Below are positions 25,524 through 33,547 of a DNA stretch of 64,000 nucleotides, piece after piece. Below the pieces are notes generated by a model. That model searched no databases. It was not told the DNA's origin and worked only from the letters and a program-made list of their open reading frames with translations. Source of the stretch: Legionella drozanskii LLAP-1 (GTDB taxonomy: Bacteria; Pseudomonadota; Gammaproteobacteria; Legionellales; Legionellaceae); assembly GCF_001467585.1 (NCBI RefSeq), contig NZ_LNXY01000020.1, positions 497,700 to 561,699 of the forward strand, read 5' to 3'. The position numbers were made by a program, and so were the translations under genes. Numbering within the stretch: the stretch's first letter is position 1; each line of letters begins with the position of its first letter.

Positions 25524-27095
25524 ATGAATTATCAAGTAATTATTGTGGGTGGAGGTCCAGTTGGAGTGGCATTGGCAATTGAGTTGGGCATGCTAGGAAT
25601 AAATGTTGCCGTACTAGAAAAATATGATGAACCCTTATTACTGCCTAGGGCGCAGCTATTAAATCCACGATCGATGGAATTTTTTCAACGCTGGGGCATT
25701 AGTCAACAGTTACTAAATAAGCGTTTGCTCCCTCCTGATCATGCCTTAAAAGTTATTTGGTGTTCCGGCTTGGCTGGAAAGATGTATACCCTTGTTGATA
25801 TTGCGCAAAATTTAGATGCAGATGTGACGCCTGAAAATTATCAAAGCCTAGCCCTTTGGAGAACAGAAGAAGTTTTGCGAGAACGGGTATCGCATTTTAA
25901 AAACGTACAGTTAATTAAACAGACTGAAGTCATTGATATTGTTCAAGATGAAAGTAAAGTCACAGTGACTGTAAAAGATAAAGGCGATAATCAATATAAT
26001 TTAACCGCAAAGTATCTTGTTGGTTGTGATGGTGCCCGCAGTATCACACGAACTAAAATGGGCTTGAAAACACAGAGTTATTTACCAGAGCAACGTGCAC
26101 TTAGTATTTTATTCCATTCGCAGGACATCAAAGAAAAAATCAGCTTGCCGAGGGCCGCTGTGTATTTTAATTTAGCGACAGAAAAAACAGCTGGCCTAGG
26201 TTGCGTGGAGTATGAAAATGGCTTGTGGTATAGCCATGTGTTGCGTCCTAGCAATCAAAATTTAAATGATATCGACGTATCAGCTATCTTGGATCAAATT
26301 GCCGGATTTGAATTTAAGAAAGAAATTAAGCAAGCCAATTTTTGGATGATGCGAGCTGAGATTGTGGAAAATTTTCGTCAGGGAAGAATTTTTTTAGCAG
26401 GAGATGCTGCGCATACTTTGCCGCCAACGGGGGGGCATGGATTAAATACAGGGTTAGCGGATGCTGTTAATCTTGGTTGGAAACTGGCTGCAGTATTGCG
26501 CCATCAAGCCGGAGAAACTATGCTGGCAAGCTATAATATAGAACGAAGATCTATTGCTATTCGCAACATTAAAGCAGCAATAAAAAATGCAGAAGATGCT
26601 ATTCGCGTGCGTAAAATTTATCCGCCAGAGACACAGGCAGAAGAGTTTGCAAAAGAAAATACTCGTATTGCTAGGCAGCATGCTGTTTCACCAGGTATTG
26701 CTCTAGGCTATGCCTATCCCAACTCGCCCCTCATTGTGCAAACAACAGAGCATGATTACCCAGATGATCCCTTTGTTTATTACCCTCAGGCATTGCCTGG
26801 ATATTTTGCGCCACATTGCCGCGTGGGACAAAATAGAAATCTTTACGATTATTTTTCCTCGGAATACACCTTGTTAATTACTGAGCAAACGAATGAGCAC
26901 AAGGAGCAGCAACTCATAAAGCAATTTGCACAAAAAAATGTGGCTCTCAAACTACTCACACTCAACGATGATAGGATTAAAAAGCGTTACCCCAAAGTAT
27001 ATTATTTATTGCGTCCAGACTGGCATATAGCCTGGCATGGAGATAATATGCCTCAAGAGGTAGAGAACTTTGTGAATCAAATGATTGGTTTTTAG
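25524..27095 (+). CDS. FAD-dependent aromatic-type monooxygenase (FAD_binding_3 family)
   Basis: The 523-residue protein is a class A flavin monooxygenase. It has the GxGxxG motif VGGGPVGVALAIEL (8-21), the second FAD motif VGCDGARS, and the FAD-ribityl motif FLAGDAAHTLPPTGGHGLNT with NLGWKLAAV after it. A C-terminal thioredoxin-like domain (about 400-523) fits the MhpA/PgaE-like branch. These enzymes hydroxylate phenols or polyketide-like aromatics using NAD(P)H and oxygen. A TetR regulator starts 10 bp after the stop, and a small DsbB-like membrane protein follows, which suggests a small regulated detoxification or modification unit. The substrate is not evident. Confidence 0.92.
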   Translation: MNYQVIIVGGGPVGVALAIELGMLGINVAVLEKYDEPLLLPRAQLLNPRSMEFFQRWGISQQLLNKRLLPPDHALKVIWCSGLAGKMYTLVDIAQNLDADVTPENYQSLALWRTEEVLRERVSHFKNVQLIKQTEVIDIVQDESKVTVTVKDKGDNQYNLTAKYLVGCDGARSITRTKMGLKTQSYLPEQRALSILFHSQDIKEKISLPRAAVYFNLATEKTAGLGCVEYENGLWYSHVLRPSNQNLNDIDVSAILDQIAGFEFKKEIKQANFWMMRAEIVENFRQGRIFLAGDAAHTLPPTGGHGLNTGLADAVNLGWKLAAVLRHQAGETMLASYNIERRSIAIRNIKAAIKNAEDAIRVRKIYPPETQAEEFAKENTRIARQHAVSPGIALGYAYPNSPLIVQTTEHDYPDDPFVYYPQALPGYFAPHCRVGQNRNLYDYFSSEYTLLITEQTNEHKEQQLIKQFAQKNVALKLLTLNDDRIKKRYPKVYYLLRPDWHIAWHGDNMPQEVENFVNQMIGF

Positions 27096-27105
27096 AGAAG
27101 GTGTA

Positions 27106-27741
27106 ATGAGCAAAGAAAAAGTGCAACGAAAGGTCGCTGACAAAACTCGTATTAAGATTTTGAAAGCAGCGAGCAAACTTTTTGCGGAAAAGGGATTTTC
27201 CGGCACTAGCACGCAATCCATAGCTAAGGCGGCTAAAGTAAATGAAACATTAATTTTTCATCATTTTGGAACTAAGAGTCAGTTATGGAAAATGGTAAAA
27301 GCTCATGTAGTGGAAAGTATTTCTTTGTCGCCTCTAGACTCCGAACCTAAATCCCTGCGCGTATTTTTGGAAATGATATTCAAACAATATCTAGATGCCT
27401 TCGCGCAGCAGCCAGATCTAGGACGTTTATTGCAATGGCAATACATGGAAGCTGAGCAAAGCAAACTGATAGCCGGCAATCCATTAGCACCGACAAATTG
27501 GTTAGGGCCCATCCAATATTTGCAGCAAATAAATCAAATAAAGGCAGATATGGATGCGTCTTTTATTATAATTTGGTTAACGGCCAGCCTGAATATCATT
27601 ATTTTTGATCATAGGCATATCTTTCAAAATAAGGCTACACGCGATACTTTTATAGAGAATTTGCTCGCTGGTTTTGAGCGTGCTCTTGGTAATGCTAAGA
27701 AGGAATGTGAGCAAACTAAGACGCAAACACCCCAACAGTAA
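27106..27741 (+). CDS. TetR-family transcriptional regulator
   Basis: The ATG at 27106 (AGAAGG upstream) is chosen over an in-frame TTG that overlaps the preceding gene. The 211-residue product has the TetR N-terminal helix-turn-helix: RIKILKAASKLFAEKGFSGT, then IAKAAKVNETLIFHHFGTKS. A helical ligand-binding domain follows (WQYMEAEQSKLIAG, LGPIQYLQQINQIKADMD). It is co-oriented with and only 10 bp from the monooxygenase gene, so it probably controls that gene and itself in response to an aromatic or lipophilic ligand (inference). Confidence 0.93.
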   Translation: MSKEKVQRKVADKTRIKILKAASKLFAEKGFSGTSTQSIAKAAKVNETLIFHHFGTKSQLWKMVKAHVVESISLSPLDSEPKSLRVFLEMIFKQYLDAFAQQPDLGRLLQWQYMEAEQSKLIAGNPLAPTNWLGPIQYLQQINQIKADMDASFIIIWLTASLNIIIFDHRHIFQNKATRDTFIENLLAGFERALGNAKKECEQTKTQTPQQ

Positions 27742-27778
27742 GTTGAAGAGCTGACCATAATTATTAAAGGACGCATCG

Positions 27779-28159
27779 ATGACACACAGACGACTATCAA
27801 TATTTTTAGGACTTATATCGCTAGCAATTAGTTTGGCTACCTGGTCATTGGATTTAAGTCATTTAGTCATCAATTGTATCTATTGTCGTAATGAACGAAC
27901 AATTATTGGATTGCTCGGTATTTTATTATTACTGCCTATCTATCCTTATATAACCTCTTATCTTAGTCTTGCTTTCGGATTTTATGGTGCCAGTGTCTGC
28001 GCTCAACATATTATGTTAATCATGAAAAATAGTCATTTTACATCTCCTCAATTGCCCTTAGCTATAGCGGCTTTGCTAATTATCATTGGGCAGCTATTCT
28101 TTATTTTTAATTACTTATATGGTCGCTCAATATTGAAAGCTATTAACTCAAACCTCTGA
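27779..28159 (+). CDS. Small four-helix membrane protein resembling a reduced DsbB
   Basis: The 126-residue protein has four hydrophobic segments (about 7-24, 43-62, 64-84 and 98-118). The first loop has HLVINCIYCRNER: a C-x-x-C followed by an arginine, as in the first periplasmic pair of DsbB (C-x-x-C then (Q/E)R). The third segment has YGASVCAQHIMLI, like the DsbB helix that contacts quinone (GA..A..H). The second periplasmic cysteine pair of DsbB is missing; only one cysteine (about 82) remains. AAAGGA lies before the ATG. It may be a VKOR/DsbB-like quinone-linked thiol protein or a derivative without full activity. It follows the TetR gene by 37 bp and may be in its operon. Confidence 0.6.
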   Translation: MTHRRLSIFLGLISLAISLATWSLDLSHLVINCIYCRNERTIIGLLGILLLLPIYPYITSYLSLAFGFYGASVCAQHIMLIMKNSHFTSPQLPLAIAALLIIIGQLFFIFNYLYGRSILKAINSNL

Positions 28160-28237
28160 GGGAGAGTAATGAAAGGCTACCGACTTAAGGATGAGTTGAG
28201 TAACTAGCCTGAAGAGTAGTTTTCTAAGCTGAAACTT

Positions 28238-28296
28238 CTTGCAGGGGCTAGGGAGTGAATAGACAACTCGATTCATCCTCTCCCGCCCCTGCAAAG
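28238..28296. terminator. Long GC-rich hairpin between convergent genes
   Basis: CTTGCAGGGGC with matching GCCCCTGCAAAG forms the base, continued by GGGAG/CTCCC-type pairs and TGAAT/ATTCA around a short loop. It lies between the DsbB-like gene and the convergent WD40 gene. No T-run follows on the + strand. Confidence 0.6.
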
Positions 28297-28322
28297 AATC
28301 TAAATAATTAGATGAATCCTAT

Positions 28323-29564
28323 TTAACGTATTCTTGCTGCATTTAAGTACGACTCTGGTATTTCTGTATCGGAAACAGCTGGTTTGTCAACAGACCAGAA
28401 GCGCAAAGTTTGATCGGGACTCGCTGTTGCGAAATTCTTTTTGTTATGCGGATTTTGAGCTGAGAGTAAAACTCTGTCAGTATGCACATTACTGCTGCTG
28501 CAGTCCATGGATAATTGTTCACTCGCTCTATTTATAGACCAACAGGAAACTCGATGCTCATTTCCTTCTGTAATAAGGACACTATCTGAGTCAAGCCAAT
28601 GAATATTACAGATCTGAGTCTTTGGTATAGCCTTAGCAATAATAGCTCCGGTTTTAAAATCCCAGATTTTTAAGGTCATATCGTCTGCACCGCCGCCACT
28701 AGCCAGTATATTTCTTTGATAGGGAGAAAACTCTAAAGCTTTTGATGGCGATTTATGATCCGTAAATGTAAAGGTAGGATGGCGTAGATAGGAGGGATCA
28801 AAGATTTCTATAGTTGTTCCGTTACTAATTGCGAGGGTACCAGTGACTTTGTCAAAAGCCAATCCGGTTAAGCTTGCATCAAAGAACTGAATGTTGTGTG
28901 TTCTTTGTGGAGTCCGTAAATCAAAATGAGTCAGACAACGACCATATTGACTAGCTGCGTAAAAACCATGAGACCCATCTGATATTATTTTTGTATAGGC
29001 CTTAGTCTTGTGAGTTAAACGGACTTGAGTATAAACTTCAGAATTTATATATTGTATTCCACCCTTTGAATCTGCTATTACCAAAACCCCAAAATCATAA
29101 GCTAAAGCAGTGATGCTGTATCGAGTTGCAATCTCTCTTTCTTGTTGCGTTTTTATATCATAGACCAACACTGATTCCTCTAGCCCAATGCAAACTTGGG
29201 TTTTGCTAGTCCAACAAAGTGAGTTAAGATAATAATTTCCTGAGATACCTTCTTCGACATATAAGCCTTCTTCTAAATCTAGAGTATGTAAGGCTTTTTT
29301 GATGACTGGTTGGGTCTTATAAGTATCAGGAAGAGTTAAACCTCGTAAAGGACTATTACGCATTTGCTGATGGCTCACATTCCATAACGAGGCACATAAA
29401 GCGTCTGAGATCTTATTTTTAGGTTGATCAAAAACCTTTCTGACTTTGGCATACTGTAGATCCGATGTCCTGGAGTCCTGTGAGCGAGAGGGTATATCTC
29501 TGTCGCCTTTTACTCTTCGATTTTTAGGTTGCTTAGGAAAAAACTCATATCTTCTATCGTACAT
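28323..29564 (-). CDS. Cdc20/Cdh1-like WD40 protein with C-box-like motif and Ile-Arg tail; candidate APC/C-mimicking effector
   Basis: The ATG at 29564 (GGAAG upstream; a TTG five codons earlier is less likely) gives 413 residues. The protein follows the Cdc20/Cdh1 (Fizzy) coactivator plan. GDRDIPSRSQ at 20-29 resembles the C-box (DR-F/Y-IPxR), with the third residue Asp. A variable linker leads to GNYYLNSLCWTSKTQVCIGL, close to the YYLNLVDWSS entry of the Cdc20 propeller. The blades include DLRTPQR, SPYQRNILASGGGADDMTLK and QICNIHWLDSDSVLITEG, which parallel SPHQ..LLASGGGTADR and QVCNLAWSKH.ELVSTHG. The last blade is DQTLRFWSV (as DETLRFWNV). The chain ends AARIR, reproducing the IR tail that binds APC3. 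There is no signal peptide. By family knowledge the C-box and IR tail dock the coactivator on the APC/C and the propeller recruits D-box/KEN substrates. A host-derived effector is the best reading. The similarity is seen directly; translocation and activity are inferred. Confidence 0.85.
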   Translation of the reverse strand: MYDRRYEFFPKQPKNRRVKGDRDIPSRSQDSRTSDLQYAKVRKVFDQPKNKISDALCASLWNVSHQQMRNSPLRGLTLPDTYKTQPVIKKALHTLDLEEGLYVEEGISGNYYLNSLCWTSKTQVCIGLEESVLVYDIKTQQEREIATRYSITALAYDFGVLVIADSKGGIQYINSEVYTQVRLTHKTKAYTKIISDGSHGFYAASQYGRCLTHFDLRTPQRTHNIQFFDASLTGLAFDKVTGTLAISNGTTIEIFDPSYLRHPTFTFTDHKSPSKALEFSPYQRNILASGGGADDMTLKIWDFKTGAIIAKAIPKTQICNIHWLDSDSVLITEGNEHRVSCWSINRASEQLSMDCSSSNVHTDRVLLSAQNPHNKKNFATASPDQTLRFWSVDKPAVSDTEIPESYLNAARIR

Positions 29565-29802
29565 AACAACTACTTCCAAAATTATTTGCCGGCATTATAC
29601 ACAAAGATAGCAATATATGATTGTCATTTGTTCATAAAGATGTTTTATTAATTAAATAACGAATAAAAATTTATCAGTTAGTCTGTTTTTTGTCTTTGTG
29701 CGTTAAATGAACTTATCAATGAGAGATTAAATACCTCCCATTTAAATCTTAACTATTTTAGTTTAACCTTAGGCCGATCTTTCTTAAAAGTTGTAAGTAG
29801 TT

Positions 29803-30984
29803 ATGGAACAAGTCGACGTCATTATTATTGGAGCCGGGGCTGCCGGTTTGATGTGTGCCATTGAAGCAGGCAAACGCCGTCGTAAAGTTCTGATTCTAGA
29901 TCATGCCAACAAAGTGGGTAAAAAAATTCTTATGTCCGGAGGAGGGCGATGTAATTTTACAAATTATTACATCGAACCCCCTAAGTATTTTTCTCATAAT
30001 CCTCATTTTTTTAAATCTGCGTTGAGTCGATACACTCAATGGGATTTTATTGAACTGGTAAAAAAACATACTATTCCTTTTCACGAGAAGACCTTAGGAC
30101 AATTATTTTGTGATAATAAATCAAAAGATATAGTCGATATGCTGTTAGTTGAGTGTGATAAAGCAGGTGTGTTAATTCACTTAAGTACCATGATAGAAAA
30201 GATCCAACGACTGGATACAAATCTTTTTAAAATTCATTCCAGTCGAGGTAGCTTTCTCTGCAATTCATTAATCATCGCCACTGGCGGCTTATCTATTCCT
30301 ACCATGGGCGCGAGTCCCTTTGCTTATAAAATTGCTGAGCAATTTGCTATAAAAGTCTGGCCAACCAGAGCCGGGCTTGTTCCTTTGACCTTAGATGTCA
30401 TTGACAAAGAAAAATGTTCGACTCTCTCCGGAGTTAGCATTGATAGCCACGTTCAAAACGAACGAAATGAATTTAGAGAGAATATTTTATTTACTCATCG
30501 AGGATTAAGCGGCCCAGCTATTTTACAATTATCTTCTTATTGGAACCCTGGAGAGCCCATTTGTATTAACTTTTTACCCGAACAAGATCTTCTTGAGCTT
30601 CTAAAAAAAGCTCGTCTTGAAATGCCTCAAAAACAATTAAACTCTATTTTATCGATGGTTTTACCCAAGCGGGTAGTCGAGGTGTTTATTCCCCCAGGTT
30701 TTGCAGAAACAAAGCTTTCAGAATTATCCAATCGAGACTTAGCCGCAATCGCAGAGCAAATGCATGCTTGGGTTGTAAAGCCTAATGGCACTGAAGGTTA
30801 TAGAACTGCAGAAGTCACGATAGGAGGGGTAGATTGCAATGCAATTTCTTCGAAAACCATGGAGGCTAACGACATTCCTGGATTGTATTTTATTGGCGAG
30901 GCGTTAGATGTAACAGGCTGGTTGGGCGGGTATAATTTTCAATGGGCTTGGTCTTCCGGTTGGGCAGCTGGTCAGGTTGTATAA
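29803..30984 (+). CDS. HI0933/YhiN-family flavoprotein
   Basis: The 393-residue protein has the FAD-binding start VIIIGAGAAGLMCAIEAGKR and, typical of the family, KKILMSGGGRCNFTN. It also has the second FAD segment LIIATGGLSIPTMGA, LFTHRGLSGPAILQLSSYW, and the terminal AEVTIGGVDC and GLYFIGEALDVTGWLGGYNF with QWAWSSGWAAG. This matches the HI0933/YhiN (BaiN-like) group of NAD(P)/FAD-dependent oxidoreductases in length and all boxes. The physiological reaction is unknown for most members. It appears to stand alone; no ribosome site is obvious before the ATG. Confidence 0.95.
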   Translation: MEQVDVIIIGAGAAGLMCAIEAGKRRRKVLILDHANKVGKKILMSGGGRCNFTNYYIEPPKYFSHNPHFFKSALSRYTQWDFIELVKKHTIPFHEKTLGQLFCDNKSKDIVDMLLVECDKAGVLIHLSTMIEKIQRLDTNLFKIHSSRGSFLCNSLIIATGGLSIPTMGASPFAYKIAEQFAIKVWPTRAGLVPLTLDVIDKEKCSTLSGVSIDSHVQNERNEFRENILFTHRGLSGPAILQLSSYWNPGEPICINFLPEQDLLELLKKARLEMPQKQLNSILSMVLPKRVVEVFIPPGFAETKLSELSNRDLAAIAEQMHAWVVKPNGTEGYRTAEVTIGGVDCNAISSKTMEANDIPGLYFIGEALDVTGWLGGYNFQWAWSSGWAAGQVV

Positions 30985-31048
30985 AATAATAGGGATAATT
31001 TATCCTTCCAGTTTCTGGCAAAAAGACAGTACTCTAGGCAATGAATTT

Positions 31049-31065
31049 GTTGGGCCAAGCCCAAC
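31049..31065. repeat. Small palindrome with GTTGGGC arms
   Basis: GTTGGGC-CAA-GCCCAAC lies before the aminoglycoside-type kinase gene. It shares its arms with the longer palindrome at 41344-41365, suggesting a dispersed palindromic repeat family. Confidence 0.5.
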
Positions 31066-31095
31066 CTAAAGTTTAAAATTCTGGACTTGACTCTT

Positions 31096-32091
31096 ATGTT
31101 AAAAAAAACCATTCAAGATCAACAACTCATCGAGCTGTTGAAAATTCATTATGGAATCGATATCCATAAAGCGCAACTCTTCCAGGGTGGCGCTGATATG
31201 AATGCATTTGGATATAAAGCAGATTCAGAATTCAATTCTTATTTCGTCAAACTAAAATATGGCTATTTTGATGAAATCAATTTATCGATTATCCGTCTCT
31301 TGCATGATTCCGGAATAAAAGAAATTATTTTTCCTATCCCCACACTGGAAGCAAAATTATTTCAGCAATTGGAGCATTTTAAAGTAATTGTGTATCCATT
31401 CATTCATGCGGCAAATGGTTTCACGCAAAATTTAACAGAAAAACAGTGGAAACAGTTGGGGAAAGTATTAAGACAAATTCATACCACAGCGGTTCCCAAC
31501 TCAATTCAACAACAATTAAGAAAAGAAACCTATTCAACAAAATGGCGTGAAATCCTGAGGTCCTTTTTTAGTAAAATTGAACCGACTAATTCAGATGATA
31601 AAATCACAACTGATTTTAAAAATTTTTTTAATCAAAACATCGATTTGATTCGTCAATTAGTTGATTCTTCAGATCGATTATCTAAAAAAATTCAACCTGA
31701 TCGAGATCACTATGTACTCTGTCATTCTGATATTCATGCGGGCAATGTGTTGCTCGTTAATGAGAAATCGATTTACATTATTGATTGGGATGAGCCGATG
31801 TTAGCACCAAAAGAGCGTGATTTGATGTTCATTGGTGCGGGTGTAGGTAATGTATGGAATAAGCCCCATGAAATCCGTCATTTTTATGAAGGGTATGGTG
31901 ATGCAAAGGTCGATAAAACCTTATTGTCTTATTACCGACATGAACGAATCATCGAAGATATGGCTCTGTACGGACAAGATTTGCTATCGCGCGATCAAAA
32001 CGAGCTGTCTAGACTTGAAAGTTTTAACTATTTTAAATCGATGTTTGAACCTAACGAAGTGATTGCAGTCGCTTTTGCTTCAAATGATTAA
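31096..32091 (+). CDS. Spectinomycin phosphotransferase-like kinase, APH(9)-Ia type
   Basis: The ATG at 31096 gives 331 residues (a TTG three codons upstream is ignored). The sequence closely recalls the L. pneumophila APH(9)-Ia protein: LLKIHYGIDIHKAQ, LKYGYFDEINLSIIRLLHDS, KQWKQLGKVLRQIH, the catalytic loop LCHSDIHAGNVLL (about 208-220) and the metal site IIDWDEPMLAPKERDLMFIG. APH(9)-Ia phosphorylates spectinomycin with ATP; in Legionella it is a chromosomal gene whose original substrate is unknown. Strong similarity and the absence of mobile-element neighbours suggest a native gene rather than a recent resistance acquisition. A hairpin follows directly. Confidence 0.9.
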   Translation: MLKKTIQDQQLIELLKIHYGIDIHKAQLFQGGADMNAFGYKADSEFNSYFVKLKYGYFDEINLSIIRLLHDSGIKEIIFPIPTLEAKLFQQLEHFKVIVYPFIHAANGFTQNLTEKQWKQLGKVLRQIHTTAVPNSIQQQLRKETYSTKWREILRSFFSKIEPTNSDDKITTDFKNFFNQNIDLIRQLVDSSDRLSKKIQPDRDHYVLCHSDIHAGNVLLVNEKSIYIIDWDEPMLAPKERDLMFIGAGVGNVWNKPHEIRHFYEGYGDAKVDKTLLSYYRHERIIEDMALYGQDLLSRDQNELSRLESFNYFKSMFEPNEVIAVAFASND

Positions 32092-32095
32092 ATTG

Positions 32096-32124
32096 TAGCA
32101 ACTGTTTTTTCACGGCAGTTGCTA
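32096..32124. terminator. Hairpin after the APH(9)-like gene
   Basis: TAGCAACTG and CAGTTGCTA form a 9-bp perfect stem around an 11-base T-rich loop, five bases after the stop and facing the convergent cfa gene. The same arms occur after argS. Confidence 0.6.
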
Positions 32125-32170
32125 GATTGTGGTGAAATTCGACCATACCACTATAAAAAGCTAAAGAGTT

Positions 32171-33310
32171 TCAACGTACACTTTCATAGCCGTCTTTTAC
32201 ACCTGACTTAGATAAAACAAGTTGCCAGACTTGGGCTGTTCTTGAACGGAACATACCAGCGCACATCAATAAATAATATCGCCACATCCGGTAAAATCGG
32301 AGGTCAAACTGAGATTTTATCGCATCCCAATGCCGTTCGAAGTTTTGATTCCAAGCTAATAGTGTATTGTCGTAATAGGCGCCAAAATTATGCCAATCTT
32401 CAACTAGAAAAGTGGTTTCCAAAGCATGTGATAATTGGATCATTGAGGGTAAGCTACCATTAGGAAAAATATATTTATTGATCCATTGATCCGTGGTGGT
32501 TACGTTTTCATTATTTCCGATAGTGTGCAATAGAAACAGACCTTCATCATTGAGCTGCTCTTTCATCAATTGAAGGAAAGAGACGTAATTTTTTTGGCCA
32601 AAATGCTCGAAAGCGCCAATACTCACCAGTTTAGTAAACTGTTTTTTATCAGGATTATAAATATGACTATGTCGGTAATCTGAGGTATAAAACTGAATAG
32701 GAAGATGACGATAACGCTGTTTCGCATAAGAGATTTGGTTGGAAGCAATACTAATACCAACGACTTGGCAACCATAATTCTCGGCAGCATAAGCAGCAAA
32801 TCCTCCCCAGCCACAACCAATGTCGAGCAGAGTATCTTTTTCAGTCAGATATATTTTTTTACAAATTAAGTCATATTTTGCTTGTTGAGCTGAATCCAGA
32901 TCGTGAGCATCGCGCCAATAACCACAGCTATAGGCCATGCTTTTGCCTAACATTAATTCAAATAAATGATGATCGAGATTGTAATGTCGTTGTGCAACTT
33001 GTTTGGAACGTTGGATAGTTTGGCGATTGATAAGTTTTGTTGAAAGGCTATAAATGAAGTGAACCAAATTAGTCCTCACTTCTTTATGCATTTCTGCTTT
33101 GCACAGCTGGTAGGAGAGGGCATCTAAGCCTTCACAGTCCCACCAACCTTCCATGTAAGTTTCTCCTAATCCCAAAGAACCGTCGGTAATGATGCGTTTT
33201 AATGCTCGTTCATCGAGAAGTTTAATATCATGAGGTTTGTTGCCGTTGATGGTGATATCTGCTTTTTCCAACGCTTTTTGCACATATTTTTGTACGGTTA
33301 AATTTCTCAT
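32171..33310 (-). CDS. cfa: Cyclopropane-fatty-acyl-phospholipid synthase
   Basis: The 379-residue protein fits the CFA synthase family in size (E. coli 382). It has the N-terminal INGNKPHDIKL block, GLGETYMEGWWDCEGLDALS, the SAM-binding motif LDIGCGWGGFAAYAAENYG (about 160), SIGAFEHFGQKNYVSFL, and the active-site HTIGNN with YIFPNGSLPS. The enzyme transfers a methylene from SAM to the double bond of membrane phospholipid acyl chains. AGGA lies before the ATG. Cyclopropane fatty acids are normal Legionella membrane components formed mainly on entry to stationary phase. It is convergent with the APH(9)-like gene and divergent from argS. Confidence 0.96.
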   Translation of the reverse strand: MRNLTVQKYVQKALEKADITINGNKPHDIKLLDERALKRIITDGSLGLGETYMEGWWDCEGLDALSYQLCKAEMHKEVRTNLVHFIYSLSTKLINRQTIQRSKQVAQRHYNLDHHLFELMLGKSMAYSCGYWRDAHDLDSAQQAKYDLICKKIYLTEKDTLLDIGCGWGGFAAYAAENYGCQVVGISIASNQISYAKQRYRHLPIQFYTSDYRHSHIYNPDKKQFTKLVSIGAFEHFGQKNYVSFLQLMKEQLNDEGLFLLHTIGNNENVTTTDQWINKYIFPNGSLPSMIQLSHALETTFLVEDWHNFGAYYDNTLLAWNQNFERHWDAIKSQFDLRFYRMWRYYLLMCAGMFRSRTAQVWQLVLSKSGVKDGYESVR

Positions 33311-33547
33311 TAATCCTGACTCCCATAATCCCTTATCTTAGCCCGGCGGTTCTTTAATGAAAGCACCGCTTGTTCTTCTGTGACTTAACCTGTTCCAGAA
33401 TCTCATTAATTTAGAAGTTAGTAAATAAGCGAGTACTTCAGCATTGGCAAATAAGAAATTATTTAAGAAAACGATTTGAGATATAGTATTTTTTGATTAA
33501 GATGACCTAATCATTGAGCAAGAATAATTGAGTTAGAATTAAGAATT

